The translations under genes and the position numbers were made by a program. Below the pieces are notes generated by a model. That model had not been told where the DNA came from. It ran no database searches and saw nothing but the letters and a program-made list of their open reading frames with translations. Positions 32,190 to 41,302 of a DNA stretch of 64,000 nucleotides are shown here, one piece after another; within the stretch, counting starts at the first letter, position 1; the number at the start of each line of letters is the position of its first letter. Source of the stretch: Kineosporiaceae bacterium (GTDB taxonomy: Bacteria; Actinomycetota; Actinomycetes; Actinomycetales; Kineosporiaceae); NCBI GenBank assembly GCA_016794595.1, contig JAEUJN010000043.1:124001-188000 (forward strand). Reading direction: 5' to 3'.

Positions 32190-32279
32190 ACCTCCTTTGG
32201 TCTGGGCGGTCACGGTCTCTCCGTGACAGGAGGGTCGTAGCGTCGTGGCATCCGGACGGCGCCACCGTGGCGCCGTCCG
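32190..32279 (-). promoter_or_regulatory. rpsF 5' leader with two hairpins and strong ribosome site
   Basis: Reading leftward, a perfect 12-bp stem with a three-base loop (32253-32279) is followed by GTCACGG-N5-CCGTGAC (32209-32227) and then the ribosome site. The S6:S18 complex is known to bind its own leader in several bacteria, so this is a plausible target. The specific bulged CCG box of that motif is not something I can confirm by eye. Confidence 0.4.
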
Positions 32280-32354
32280 CAGTGCCGCCGTGTACGGTAC
32301 CCGGCCGCACCGACAAGCCCGAAATCGGGCTCCCCGAACAGCACAGCACCCCCA

Positions 32355-32467
32355 CCCCAAACCCGCTCATGCTCCCCAGGGCACCGGTCATGCTCCGCGG
32401 CCGACGCCATCGCGGACCCACCGGCGGAGCATCGCCGGTCACCCAGGGAGCATGAGCGGGTTTGGGG
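32355..32467. repeat. 3'-end palindromic element, copy B
   Basis: Perfect 22-bp arms (32355-32376 and 32446-32467) enclose a second pair of arms carrying ATGCTCCGC (32399 leftwards) and GCGGAGCAT (about 32424-32432). The element ends two bases from the GT87 stop codon, so it forms the 3' end of that leftward transcript, upstream of the rpsF leader. Confidence 0.88.
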
Positions 32468-32469
32468 GG

Positions 32470-33912
32470 TCAGGTACGGATCAGGAGGGCGTCGGGGCGG
32501 CGGTCGAGGGGGCCGCCGGCGGGGTCGTCGGCGTCCGTGGGGCCCTCGGCATCGTCCACGGGGACCCGCACGGGGTCCAGCACGGGGTCGCGGGCGGCGC
32601 GCACGGCCTGGACGGCGAGCCAGCCGATCGCTCCACAGCGCAGCAGGATCAGCACCAGGTAGAACCCCGCGGGCAGACCCTTGGCGCTGTCACTCGAGGC
32701 CGCGATGTAGAGCCAGACCCCGATGAAGTAGGCGATCTCCGCGCCCGCCCAGATCAGGTGGTCGCGCCACCTCAGCCCGGCCAACGCGATCAGCGGCAGC
32801 AGGAGCAACCCCGACTGCGGCGGGATCGACTTGACCACCAGCAGGCCGCCGGCCACGGCGAACAGCGCCAGATGCGCCACCCGGGCCCGGTATCCCGTAC
32901 TGAGGGCGAGCGCCACCGTGGCGACCGCGACGATCAGCAGCCCGAGCAACGTGATCATGCTCGAGGTCGGGCCGCCGATCCCGGTGCCGCCGTACCAGAA
33001 CCGCGCCGAGACGGGCTGGCTCTGGGCCAGCAACGAGGGCACCAGCCACAGCGAGCCGTACCCCGGGGTGGAGTCCTTCCAGGCCTGCCAGCTGTCGGTC
33101 AGCGCCTGCAGCGGGCTCGGGAAGAGAATGAGCCGGACGGCGAGCCAGGTCACCAACGCCACCCCGGCCGTCCGCGCCCACACCCGCCACAGTCCGGTCC
33201 GCAGGCTCAACCCCAGCAGCGCGACCGCGACCAGGGCCACCACCGGCCGGGATCCCACCGCGAGGCCCAGCAGGACGCCGGCCGCCACCGGCCTCGAGCG
33301 CGACCAGGCCCACAGCGCCCCGGCGAGCAACGCGACCGCCAGCAGCTCGTAGGAGATCAGCGCCGTGGCCAGCAGCACCGGCGAGAGGGCCAGGTGCGCC
33401 GCGTCCCAGCGTCTCCGGCGGCCGACCGCGAGCGCGACCGCCACCACGGCGGCCAGCAGCGCCGCCGTGAGCACCCCGGCCGAGACGTCGAAGAACCGCC
33501 GCGACTCCACGGCCACCTCGAACTGGCCCCGCGCCCCGCTGGTGGCATCGACGATCCCGGAGACCACCCACATCGCGGCCCCGGCCACCGGGGGTTGCCC
33601 CAGGCCCTCGCTGCCCAGGGCATCCATCACCGACGGCCGCGCCCCGGTGCCCAGGGACTCCGAGACGTACAGCACCGGGATGTCGCTGTAGCAGGCGTGC
33701 CAGAACTGATCCGGCGTCGACCACCCCTGCGCCCGGCAGTGCTGCTTGGTCAGCACGGCGCCGACCATGGTCAGGCTCGCCAGCAGCACCAGCACCGGCA
33801 GCGCCCGCCAGAACCCCCGGGACGGCGCGAGCCGGCGTCCGGCCGGCCCGCCGACGGCCGCGCTGGCCACCCGCGCGACCGGGTCACAGCGGGACGGCGC
33901 GCTGACGCTCAC
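32470..33912 (-). CDS. GT87-type integral membrane glycosyltransferase
   Basis: A polytopic protein of 480 residues with around ten helices. It resembles the GT87 polyprenyl-phosphate-mannose-dependent transferases: after the first helix it has the STPDQFWHACYSDIPVLY loop with acidic residues expected near the active site, and a long series of hydrophobic segments to about residue 440. Such enzymes attach mannose or similar sugars to glycolipids outside the membrane. The start GTG 33912 overlaps the penicillin-binding-protein stop (GTGA), so the two are translated together. A gene of this type stands between ponA and rpsF in other actinobacteria. The sugar acceptor is unknown. Confidence 0.8.
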   Translation of the reverse strand: MSVSAPSRCDPVARVASAAVGGPAGRRLAPSRGFWRALPVLVLLASLTMVGAVLTKQHCRAQGWSTPDQFWHACYSDIPVLYVSESLGTGARPSVMDALGSEGLGQPPVAGAAMWVVSGIVDATSGARGQFEVAVESRRFFDVSAGVLTAALLAAVVAVALAVGRRRRWDAAHLALSPVLLATALISYELLAVALLAGALWAWSRSRPVAAGVLLGLAVGSRPVVALVAVALLGLSLRTGLWRVWARTAGVALVTWLAVRLILFPSPLQALTDSWQAWKDSTPGYGSLWLVPSLLAQSQPVSARFWYGGTGIGGPTSSMITLLGLLIVAVATVALALSTGYRARVAHLALFAVAGGLLVVKSIPPQSGLLLLPLIALAGLRWRDHLIWAGAEIAYFIGVWLYIAASSDSAKGLPAGFYLVLILLRCGAIGWLAVQAVRAARDPVLDPVRVPVDDAEGPTDADDPAGGPLDRRPDALLIRT

Positions 33913-36476
33913 CCGAGCGCGCCCTGCGCCGCGGCCGACGGGTCGGCGATCCCCCCACCGCCGTCACTGACACTGGGCAGCGGGACGGTCGGGCTCGGCG
34001 GGGGCGGCTCGCTGGGCGAGACCTCCGTCGGCTGCGGGCTGGGCTGATCGGTCAGGCTTGGCTCGGGGCTCGGCCCGGACGCCGAGGGGGTCGGGGTGGC
34101 GGTCACCCGGGGAGCCGGGTTCACCGTCTCGCCACCCCAGACCGGCTCGGGGAAGTCCACCCGCTCGGTGCCCTCCACCGCGTCCTTCATGAACGTCGTC
34201 CAGAGGCGTACCGGGAAGGTGCCGCCGACGATCTCGGATCCCCGGTAGCGGCCCCACCCCTCGAGTTCGCCCTCGACCAGGTCCCCCGCATCGTTCTTCA
34301 CCGAGCGGTACATGCCCACCGCGGTCACCAGCTGCGGGGTGAACCCGACGAACCAGGCGGACCTGTTCGAGGAGGAGGTGCCGGTCTTGCCCGCCGCCGG
34401 CCGGCCCAGATTCTGGGCGTAGCTGCCGCTACCGCGCTGGACGACCTGGCGCAACGCATGGGTGGTGTCGGCCATCACCCCGGGGTCGAAGACCTGCTCG
34501 GTCTTCACCGGGTGCCGGAAGAAGGTCTTCTTGCGGTCCAGGCTGAGGATCTGGTCGATCACGTAGGGATCGTTGCGCTTGCCCTGCGCGGCGATCGTCG
34601 CGTACGCGGAGGCCATGTCGATCACGTGCGGGGAGGCCGAACCGAGCACGTTGAGCGGGTTGTCCTTCAGCCCGTAGGTCTTCTCGGGCAGGCCCGCCCG
34701 GACGGCGACCCGGCGGGTGAACCCGGGGGTGACCCGCTCGTTCAGCTGGGCGTAGACGGTGTTGACCGAGTTGGCGGTGGAGGTCAGCAGGTCGATCTGG
34801 CCGTACTGGGCACCGTTGCCCCGGCCGAAGTTCTTCGCCTCCATCGCCCCCTGGTCGTCACGCTGCTTCAGCTTGTACGGGCTGCGCCCGCTGAACCGGC
34901 TGCGCAGGCTGAGCGGCTCGGCCCCCTCGACGTCCGGGTTGCCCTCCAGCGCCGCGATCAGGCCGAAGACCTTGAAGGTCGAGCCGGCCTGGAGCTGCGC
35001 CTGGGTGACCGCGCTGTAGTTGTTCTTGTCGTCGCCGGCGTAGATCGACAGCACCGCGCCGTCCTCGGGCCGCAGGGTGACCATGCCCACCTCGGTGCCG
35101 TCCGGCCAGTCATCGCGCGGGCCGAGGATCTCGTCGACCGACTCGATCCCCTGCTGGATCAGCTTCTTGTCGAAGGTGGTCCTGATCAGGTAGCCGCCGG
35201 TGTCGAGCTCGTCGCGCTCGAGGCCGTACTTGTCCCGGGCCTCCTGCTCGATCATGCGCAGCAGGTACCCGCGCTGGTTGCTCAGATCGGTGCGCGGAGC
35301 CGACTTGTTCACCTTGGGCAACCCGGCGGCGAGGATCTTCTGCGCCTCGGCGGACGGCAGCCAGTTCTCCTCGACCATGGCGTTGATCACGCCCTGCCAG
35401 CGCACGGTGGCCCGGTCCCGCGAGGCCTGGCCGTCGATCGGGTCGTACAACTCGGGGCCGTTGATGATGCCGGCCAGGAAGGCACCCTCGGAGACCGAGA
35501 TCTGGTCGACCCGCTTGCCGAACCAGGCCCGGGCACCGGCCTGGATGCCGTAGGAGTTGCGGCCGAAGTAGATCTTGTTCAGGTAGTCGGTGAGGATCTC
35601 CTCCTTGGGCACCTCCCGGGCCACCTTGAGCGAGATCACGAACTCGCGTGCCTTGCGCTTGACGGTGCGGTCGCTGGTGAGGAAGAAGTTCTTCACGTAC
35701 TGCTGGGTGATCGTCGAGCCACCCTGGGCGGGTCGGCCGCGGGCGTTGTTCCAGGCCGCGCGGACGATGCCCCGCGGCGAGATCCCCTTGTTGCTGTAGA
35801 AGCTGCGGTCCTCGGAGGCCAGGACGGCGCGCTGCACGTAGTCCGGCACCTCGCCGGGCTTGGCCGGGGACGCCTTGGCCAGGGTGACCAGGGTGCGCTC
35901 CTCCTGCTTGAACTGCCCGATCGGTGAGCCGTCGGAGTACAGCGCGGTGGAGGTCTGCTTGAGGTCGGAGGCCTGCTTGGTGGGGATCGGGGTGGCCAGG
36001 TAGACGACGAGCAACGCGATCAACCCGGCCGCCACGGCGCCGGAACCCAACCCCAGCACCAGCTTCCACGAGGGCAACCAGCGCAGGACGCCGCGGCGTC
36101 CGGATCGGGGGTAGTCGATCAGCCGGCGCCCGCCCGAGCCGCTCGACCCTCCGGACCCACGACCCCCGCCCCGACCGCCACCTCGGCCTGAACCACCGGA
36201 GCCCCGGCCGGATCCCGGTCCGCCCCCGCTCGCCACCGCACCGGCACCGAAGAACTCCTCGGGGGTGGTGGTCGGCACCCGGGCTGCCTGGCCGTACGGG
36301 TCACCGCCGTACGCGTCCTGGGCATGGGGATCCTGGGCATAGGGATCCTGGACATAGGGATCCTGGGCATACGGACCATGGGGATACGGATCCCGGGCGG
36401 GGCCGCCCTGGGTCAGGTCCGTCCACCAGGCCGGGGAGTCACCCTCGGACGGGTTCGGCTGCGTCCTGCCTGCCAC
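33909..36476 (-). CDS. Class A penicillin-binding protein (glycosyltransferase and transpeptidase)
   Basis: The 855-residue protein builds peptidoglycan. A cytoplasmic tail of about 135 residues has tandem QDPYAQDPHAQD units and a Gly/Arg stretch, then one membrane helix (about 139-161). The GT51 domain has the catalytic Glu in ASEDRSFY (E222) and GGSTITQQYVKNFFL. The transpeptidase domain has STFK (Ser499), an S-x-N motif in TANSVNT and KTGTS (K697). The C-terminus is Pro/Ser-rich. The start is GTG 36476. It is followed by the GT87 gene and divergent from padR, the order seen around ponA of mycobacteria. The 18-bp tandem repeat at about 36318-36375 encodes the QDP units. Confidence 0.95.
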   Translation of the reverse strand: MAGRTQPNPSEGDSPAWWTDLTQGGPARDPYPHGPYAQDPYVQDPYAQDPHAQDAYGGDPYGQAARVPTTTPEEFFGAGAVASGGGPGSGRGSGGSGRGGGRGGGRGSGGSSGSGGRRLIDYPRSGRRGVLRWLPSWKLVLGLGSGAVAAGLIALLVVYLATPIPTKQASDLKQTSTALYSDGSPIGQFKQEERTLVTLAKASPAKPGEVPDYVQRAVLASEDRSFYSNKGISPRGIVRAAWNNARGRPAQGGSTITQQYVKNFFLTSDRTVKRKAREFVISLKVAREVPKEEILTDYLNKIYFGRNSYGIQAGARAWFGKRVDQISVSEGAFLAGIINGPELYDPIDGQASRDRATVRWQGVINAMVEENWLPSAEAQKILAAGLPKVNKSAPRTDLSNQRGYLLRMIEQEARDKYGLERDELDTGGYLIRTTFDKKLIQQGIESVDEILGPRDDWPDGTEVGMVTLRPEDGAVLSIYAGDDKNNYSAVTQAQLQAGSTFKVFGLIAALEGNPDVEGAEPLSLRSRFSGRSPYKLKQRDDQGAMEAKNFGRGNGAQYGQIDLLTSTANSVNTVYAQLNERVTPGFTRRVAVRAGLPEKTYGLKDNPLNVLGSASPHVIDMASAYATIAAQGKRNDPYVIDQILSLDRKKTFFRHPVKTEQVFDPGVMADTTHALRQVVQRGSGSYAQNLGRPAAGKTGTSSSNRSAWFVGFTPQLVTAVGMYRSVKNDAGDLVEGELEGWGRYRGSEIVGGTFPVRLWTTFMKDAVEGTERVDFPEPVWGGETVNPAPRVTATPTPSASGPSPEPSLTDQPSPQPTEVSPSEPPPPSPTVPLPSVSDGGGGIADPSAAAQGALG

Positions 36477-36718
36477 GTGTCGTCGTTCCTCGGATTCGCT
36501 CGGGGTCCGATCTCGCGCCGTTTCGTCTGGCGCCCTCTGGCACCGTCGCTCGCCGCGCCCCTGCCCGGCTCGCTGGGGCCCAGTATGCGCAGCCTTCCTG
36601 TGGTCCGGGGAAATCGGCCGCGCGGGGACGCCCGGCCCAGGCTACGCCGCCGAACGGGTGAGCGCCCTCGGCATCGCAGCGCGGGGGCTTGCGCGCAACC
36701 CGCGGTGCACCTACCGTT

Positions 36719-36743
36719 CGGATGTATCGTCCCGATACATCCG
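36719..36743. promoter_or_regulatory. Palindromic operator upstream of padR
   Basis: CGGATGTATCG-TCC-CGATACATCCG is a perfect inverted repeat with 11-bp arms. A further perfect repeat CCGATG-N4-CATCGG (36741-36756) overlaps its right end. ATGTATCG...CGATACAT symmetry fits PadR-family operators, and TATCGT (36725-36730) could be the -10, so autorepression of padR is likely. Confidence 0.7.
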
Positions 36744-36797
36744 ATGGATGCATCGGGGGACCGACCCGAGAGCCGGGACCGACCGGACGGAGGACGC

Positions 36798-37418
36798 ATG
36801 ACCCGCACCGCTCGACGCAGCGACGTCCTGGAGTTGGCGGTACTCGGCGTCCTGCACGAGGCGCCCATGCACGGCTACCAGGTGCGCAAACTGCTCAACG
36901 GCCGGCTCGGCACCTTTCGCGCGTTGTCCTACGGGACCCTCTACCCCGCGCTGAAGGGGCTGGAGACCAAGGGCTGGATCCGTGAGCTGCACGAGGCCAC
37001 CCCGCAGGCGGACGCCGCCCTCGCCGAGGCCCCGCTCGGTGGCGCTCTGACCGGCCGCCGCGGCCGGATCGTGTACGAGATCACCGCCGAGGGCAAGGAG
37101 CACTTCCAGAACCTGGTCGCCGACGCCGGGCCGACCTCGTGGGAGGACGACAGTTTCGACGTCCGGTTCTTCTTCTTCGCCCGCACGGACGCCGCCACCC
37201 GGCTGCGCATCCTCGAGGGACGGCGGATGCGCCTCCAGGAACGCCGCGAGGGCGCGCGGACCGCGATGCTGCGCACCCGTGAGCGCCGGGACGCCTACAC
37301 CCAGGCGCTGGCCCAGCACGGCCTGGACGCCGTCGAGCGCGAGGTCCGCTGGCTCGAGGAGCTGATCGACTCCGAACGCGCCGGCAACATGACCCACCTC
37401 ACCGAACCGCCTGCCTGA
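36798..37418 (+). CDS. PadR-family transcriptional regulator
   Basis: The 206-residue protein has an N-terminal PadR winged helix ([20 protein letters not shown], then [20 protein letters not shown]) and the usual [14 protein letters not shown] region. A C-terminal helical dimerisation part of about 90 residues follows. PadR regulators answer drugs, phenolics or envelope stress. A GGAGG four bases upstream supports ATG 36798. It lies between the class A PBP gene, divergent, and ino1, downstream on the same strand, a conserved actinobacterial order. The perfect palindrome at 36719-36743 lies 55 bp ahead of it. Confidence 0.92.
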   Translation: MTRTARRSDVLELAVLGVLHEAPMHGYQVRKLLNGRLGTFRALSYGTLYPALKGLETKGWIRELHEATPQADAALAEAPLGGALTGRRGRIVYEITAEGKEHFQNLVADAGPTSWEDDSFDVRFFFFARTDAATRLRILEGRRMRLQERREGARTAMLRTRERRDAYTQALAQHGLDAVEREVRWLEELIDSERAGNMTHLTEPPA

Positions 37419-37470
37419 CAACCCTTCTCGGCACCCGAACAGCATCCCCACCCACCACGGAAGGAACACC

Positions 37471-38556
37471 ATGGGTTCGATCCGCGTCGCCCTCGCCGGC
37501 GTCGGTAACTGCGCCGCCTCCCTCGTCCAGGGCGTGCACTACTACGCCGGGGCCGACCCGGCCGGCACGGTCCCCGGGCTGATGCACGTCCAGTTCGGCG
37601 ACTACCACGTCAGCGACATCGAGTTCGTCGCCGCCTTCGACGTGGACGGCAAGAAGGTCGGGCTCGACCTGGCGGACGCGATCGGGGCGTCGGAGAACAA
37701 CACGATCACCATCTGCGAGGTGCCGCCGACCGGCGTGACCGTGCAGCGTGGGCCGACCCTGGACGGCCTGGGCCGCTACTACCGCGAGACCATCACCGAG
37801 TCGGACGCCGAGCCGGTCGACGTGGTCGCCGCTCTGCGCGAGGCGCGGGTCGACGTCCTGATCTCCTACCTGCCGGTGGGCTCGGAGGAGGCCGACAAGT
37901 TCTACGCCCAGTGCGCGATCGACGCCGGGGTGGCGTTCGTCAACGCGCTGCCGGTGTTCATCGCCTCCGACCCGGAGTGGGCCGAGAAGTTCCGGGCCGC
38001 GGGCGTGCCGATCGTCGGGGATGACATCAAGTCGCAGGTGGGCGCGACGATCACGCACCGGGTGATGGCGCGGCTGTTCGAGGACCGGGGGGTTGTCCTC
38101 GACCGGACCTACCAGCTCAACGTCGGCGGCAACATGGACTTCAAGAACATGCTCGAGCGTGAACGGCTGGAGTCCAAGAAGGTCAGCAAGACCCAGGCCG
38201 TGACGTCCAACCTCAGCGGCCCGCTGGCCGGCAAGGTCGCCGACCGCAACGTGCACATCGGCCCGAGCGACTACGTGGCCTGGCTGGACGACCGCAAGTG
38301 GGCCTACGTGCGGCTCGAGGGCCGGGCGTTCGGCGACGTCCCGCTGAACCTGGAGTACAAGCTCGAGGTGTGGGACTCCCCCAACTCGGCCGGCGTGATC
38401 ATCGACGCCCTGCGGGCCGCGAAGATCGCCAAGGACCGCGGCGAGGGCGGCCCGATCATCCCCGCCTCGGCCTACCTGATGAAGTCCCCGCCGGTGCAGA
38501 TCGAGGACCGCGCCGCCCGCGAGGAGCTGGAGTCCTTCATCCGCAACGACTCCTGA
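37471..38556 (+). CDS. ino1: Inositol-1-phosphate synthase (myo-inositol-3-phosphate synthase)
   Basis: This enzyme of 361 residues converts glucose 6-phosphate to inositol phosphate with catalytic NAD. It has the N-terminal Rossmann motif [16 protein letters not shown], the [17 protein letters not shown] block and the active-site region [16 protein letters not shown], plus [13 protein letters not shown]. It supplies inositol for phosphatidylinositol and mycothiol, a thiol particular to actinobacteria. AAGGA precedes ATG 37471 and the gap to padR is 52 bp, so PadR could co-regulate it. A long palindrome follows. Confidence 0.97.
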   Translation: MGSIRVALAGVGNCAASLVQGVHYYAGADPAGTVPGLMHVQFGDYHVSDIEFVAAFDVDGKKVGLDLADAIGASENNTITICEVPPTGVTVQRGPTLDGLGRYYRETITESDAEPVDVVAALREARVDVLISYLPVGSEEADKFYAQCAIDAGVAFVNALPVFIASDPEWAEKFRAAGVPIVGDDIKSQVGATITHRVMARLFEDRGVVLDRTYQLNVGGNMDFKNMLERERLESKKVSKTQAVTSNLSGPLAGKVADRNVHIGPSDYVAWLDDRKWAYVRLEGRAFGDVPLNLEYKLEVWDSPNSAGVIIDALRAAKIAKDRGEGGPIIPASAYLMKSPPVQIEDRAAREELESFIRNDS

Positions 38557-38585
38557 CCCACCCCCCAACCCACCACCTCACCCAC

Positions 38586-38702
38586 CCCCCACAACCTGCT
38601 GATGCTCCGCAGGTGACGACTGATGCTCCGCTGGTGACGCGCGCGGGGGCGCCGCTGCGGAGTACGAGGAGTCACCTGCGGAGCATCAGCAGGTTGTGGG
38701 GG
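38586..38702. repeat. 3'-end palindromic element, copy C (32-bp perfect arms)
   Basis: Arms 38586-38617 and 38671-38702 are a perfect 32-bp inverted repeat with a 53-base loop. Within the loop, TGATGCTCCGC-T-GGTGAC repeats the left arm directly with one mismatch. The element lies between convergent ino1 and the DUF418 gene, and the DUF418 stop codon (38672-38674) is inside the right arm. Confidence 0.95.
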
Positions 38703-39955
38703 TGGGTGAGGTGGTGCAGGGCCCACTCGAGGGGGCCGCGTCGGTGGCGGAACAGCCCGCCCACCGCGAAGGCCACGATCCAGAACACCGCCAGTGCCCG
38801 GACGGCGGGCCCCGAGGTCTGCTGCAGGCTGCCCCCCGCCAGCCAGGACCAGTCCGTCCACCAGAGTGCAGCCAGGTGCCCCACGTACACGGTCAGCGCG
38901 ATCCGACCCGGCCACGCGAGCACCCCGGCAACGGCCGAGCCCGGCCGGCCCGCGGCGCCGAGCACCGCGGCCAGGGTGTGACAGGTCAGGGCCACCGCCA
39001 GGATCTGCACCAGCTCGAACGGTGTCCCGGTGTGATGGCCGGCGATCAGCAGCAGCGGCCACTCGGCGGCGTACGGCACGCCGTAGGCGTGATCGACCAA
39101 CCGCGCCGCCTCCTGCGGGTCGTACCCGGTGGCGACCGCCGTGGCAATGGCCTGCGCCCGCGGGTGCCAGACGGCCTCGACCAGCGCCGCTCCACCGAAC
39201 CCGAGCGCGAGCAGGCCCGAGCTGAGGGCCGCGAGCCGCGGCAACCCGGCGACACCTCGACTCAGCAGGCCGCAGCGGTGGGCGCCCCAGGCGATCAGGG
39301 CCAGGGCCAGCCAGGTGGGCACGGGGTAGGCGCCGTCCAGCAGCAGGATGCGGGCCGCGGTGCGGCCGCCGTCCGGACCGGTGAGCACGCCCCAGGTCAG
39401 TTCGAGCGGCGGCGGGCCGAGCCGTTCTGCCCAGTGGCGGCGCGCGGCCAGCGAGACGACCGGCCAGCCCACGGCCAGCACGCTTCCCAGGCCGATCAGC
39501 CCCGCCGGCGGCAGCCCGCGCAGCACCGGCGCCACCACGAACAGGACGCCGTACACGCACAGGATCACCAACACCGCCCCGGACAGCGGCTCGACCAGCA
39601 GTCCCACCCCGAACAGCAGGACGCCGCGCAGCAGCGTGGGCAGCCAGGCAGGCCCTTCGTGCAGGGTTCGGCCGGGGCGAGTGGCGTCCCCGGCGGATGT
39701 CGGGGGGTTCATCAGCGAGAGCGAGACCCCGGCCACGACCGCGAAGGTGCCGGCCGCGAACCCCGCCGCCAGGCTCAGCACCCGCCACGGACCGCTGGGG
39801 ACGTCGATGTGCGGACCCCCGACGTGCACCGCGATCATGCCGAGGATCGCCATGGTGCGGGTGACGTCGAGGGCGACCAGGCGCCCGCCGTCCGATTGCC
39901 TTGCCGTGGTGCCCACCCCCGCCCCCGACCCCCCGCCGTCCGCCATACCCCTCAT
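38672..39955 (-). CDS. DUF418-type membrane protein (acyltransferase-like fold)
   Basis: The polytopic protein has about 427 residues and ten or so helices. The N-terminal RLVALDVTRTMAILGMIAVHV is the opening seen in DUF418/DUF1624 and heparan-acetyltransferase-like proteins, and the C-terminal GPLEWALHHLTH is a DUF418 signature. These proteins are suspected to transfer acyl groups to surface sugars but are not well studied. Start ATG 39955 has GGGGGA just ahead; ATG 39946 is an alternative. The last nine residues (HPHNLLMLRR) are encoded by the palindromic repeat C, so the element has extended or replaced the original 3' end. Confidence 0.75.
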   Translation of the reverse strand: MRGMADGGGSGAGVGTTARQSDGGRLVALDVTRTMAILGMIAVHVGGPHIDVPSGPWRVLSLAAGFAAGTFAVVAGVSLSLMNPPTSAGDATRPGRTLHEGPAWLPTLLRGVLLFGVGLLVEPLSGAVLVILCVYGVLFVVAPVLRGLPPAGLIGLGSVLAVGWPVVSLAARRHWAERLGPPPLELTWGVLTGPDGGRTAARILLLDGAYPVPTWLALALIAWGAHRCGLLSRGVAGLPRLAALSSGLLALGFGGAALVEAVWHPRAQAIATAVATGYDPQEAARLVDHAYGVPYAAEWPLLLIAGHHTGTPFELVQILAVALTCHTLAAVLGAAGRPGSAVAGVLAWPGRIALTVYVGHLAALWWTDWSWLAGGSLQQTSGPAVRALAVFWIVAFAVGGLFRHRRGPLEWALHHLTHPHNLLMLRR

Positions 39956-39968
39956 GGTCCCCCGAACT

Positions 39969-40087
39969 CCCCCACAAACCCGCTCATGCTCCGCGGGGAG
40001 CCGGCCATGCTCCGCCGATGAGGCACACCCGGCGTCCACAGCGGAGCATGAGTCGTCACCAGCGGAGCATGAGCAGGTTGGTGCGGG
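39969..40087. repeat. 3'-end palindromic element, copy D
   Basis: Arms 39969-39994 and 40062-40087 match over 26 bp with three mismatches. Each side has a second motif copy: CATGCTCCGCC on the left and GCGGAGCATGAG at 40041-40052 on the right. It ends two bases from the stop codon of the iron-ADH gene, upstream of the DUF418 start. Confidence 0.88.
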
Positions 40088-40089
40088 GG

Positions 40090-41283
40090 TCAGCGGGGGG
40101 TGAGGGTCAGGGCGCGGTGGTAGGCGGCGGCGATGTCGTCGCGGGTCCAGGGGCCGGGTTCGACCGGGATCCAGCCGGCCAGGGCGACGTCGGTGAGCGG
40201 CTCGACGTCCGCCTCGTCGACCCCACACTCGCGCAGGGTGGGCAGGCCCACCTCGGCGAGCAGGCGGCGCACGGCGCGGACGGCGCGACTGCCGTCGCCC
40301 AGGCTCGCCGGCCCGCCACCGGGCTCACCGAGCGCGTCCGCGATCCGTTCCATCCGCTCGGGGGCATACCGGCGGTCGTGCTCCATCGACTCGGCCAGAA
40401 CCAGTCCCACGGTCAGCCCGTGCGGCAGGTGGTGCCGGCTGCCCAACGGATGGGCCAGGCTGTGCTCGGTGCCGGCCTCACTGACGTTCATCGCCAGCCC
40501 GGCCAGCAGCGCAGCCGCGGACAGGTCGGTGCGCGCGTCGAGATCCGACGGGTCCGCGAGCACGTCCGGCAGGGCCCGGGCCACCAGGCGCACCGCCTCC
40601 AACCCCAGGGCGTCCCCCACCGGGGTGTGCACGGCCGCGATCACCGAGCCGATTCCCTGACCGAGAGCGTCCACGCCGCCCCACAGGGTCGGACCCGGTG
40701 GCAGGCCGAGGGTCAGCCGCGGGTCGACGAAGCAGTACTCGGCCCGGTTCAGCGGGCTGGGCGCGGCCACCTTGAGGCCGCTCGTCGGGTCGAGCATCAC
40801 CACCCCACCGGTCACCTCGCTGCCGGTGCCCGCCGTCGTGGGCACGGTGATCAGCGGAACCGACGGCGCGGCAACGGGTTCGGGGTCACCGGGCCAGGTG
40901 TACCGGGCGATCGAGCCCGGGTTGGCCAGCAGCAGCCGGGCTCCCTTGGCGCTGTCGAGGGTCGATCCGCCACCGATGGCCAGGACGGCGTCCAGCCGGC
41001 CCTCTGCCCGAGCCTGCCGGGCGAGTGCCCCCAGGGCGTCGACCGACTCCAGGGTGGGCTCACCGGCGGGGACCTCGGCGGTGGTGACGACCCGGCCGGC
41101 GGACGCCAGGTCGGCCAGCAGGGCCCGTACCTCGGCCAGGGTGAGCACGACCGGGTCGGCGATCAGCAGGATCGCCCGCGCCCCCAGCGTGGTCAGGGCC
41201 TCCGGGAGCCGCTCCAGGGACCCCGGTCCGAAGTCGATCCGGACCGGCAGGTGATTGCGGAAGTCGGGAACCTGGCGTGCCAT
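40090..41283 (-). CDS. Iron-containing alcohol dehydrogenase family protein
   Basis: A group III (iron-type) dehydrogenase of 397 residues. The nucleotide-binding GGGSTLDSAKG is at 104-114 and TVPTTAGTGSEVT at 147-159. Metal ligands: D205 in GGVDALGQ, H274 and H278 in EHSLAHPLG, H288 in PHG. The usual first His (D-x3-H) is Gln209 here, so metal binding may be changed. AGGAGG four bases upstream fixes ATG 41283. It follows the glutamine-synthetase-like gene by 19 bp and ALDH before that. Together they suggest oxidation of an alcohol made from an amine substrate, by inference. Confidence 0.88.
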   Translation of the reverse strand: MARQVPDFRNHLPVRIDFGPGSLERLPEALTTLGARAILLIADPVVLTLAEVRALLADLASAGRVVTTAEVPAGEPTLESVDALGALARQARAEGRLDAVLAIGGGSTLDSAKGARLLLANPGSIARYTWPGDPEPVAAPSVPLITVPTTAGTGSEVTGGVVMLDPTSGLKVAAPSPLNRAEYCFVDPRLTLGLPPGPTLWGGVDALGQGIGSVIAAVHTPVGDALGLEAVRLVARALPDVLADPSDLDARTDLSAAALLAGLAMNVSEAGTEHSLAHPLGSRHHLPHGLTVGLVLAESMEHDRRYAPERMERIADALGEPGGGPASLGDGSRAVRAVRRLLAEVGLPTLRECGVDEADVEPLTDVALAGWIPVEPGPWTRDDIAAAYHRALTLTPR

Positions 41284-41302
41284 GGGTCCTCCTCGAAGCC
41301 GA

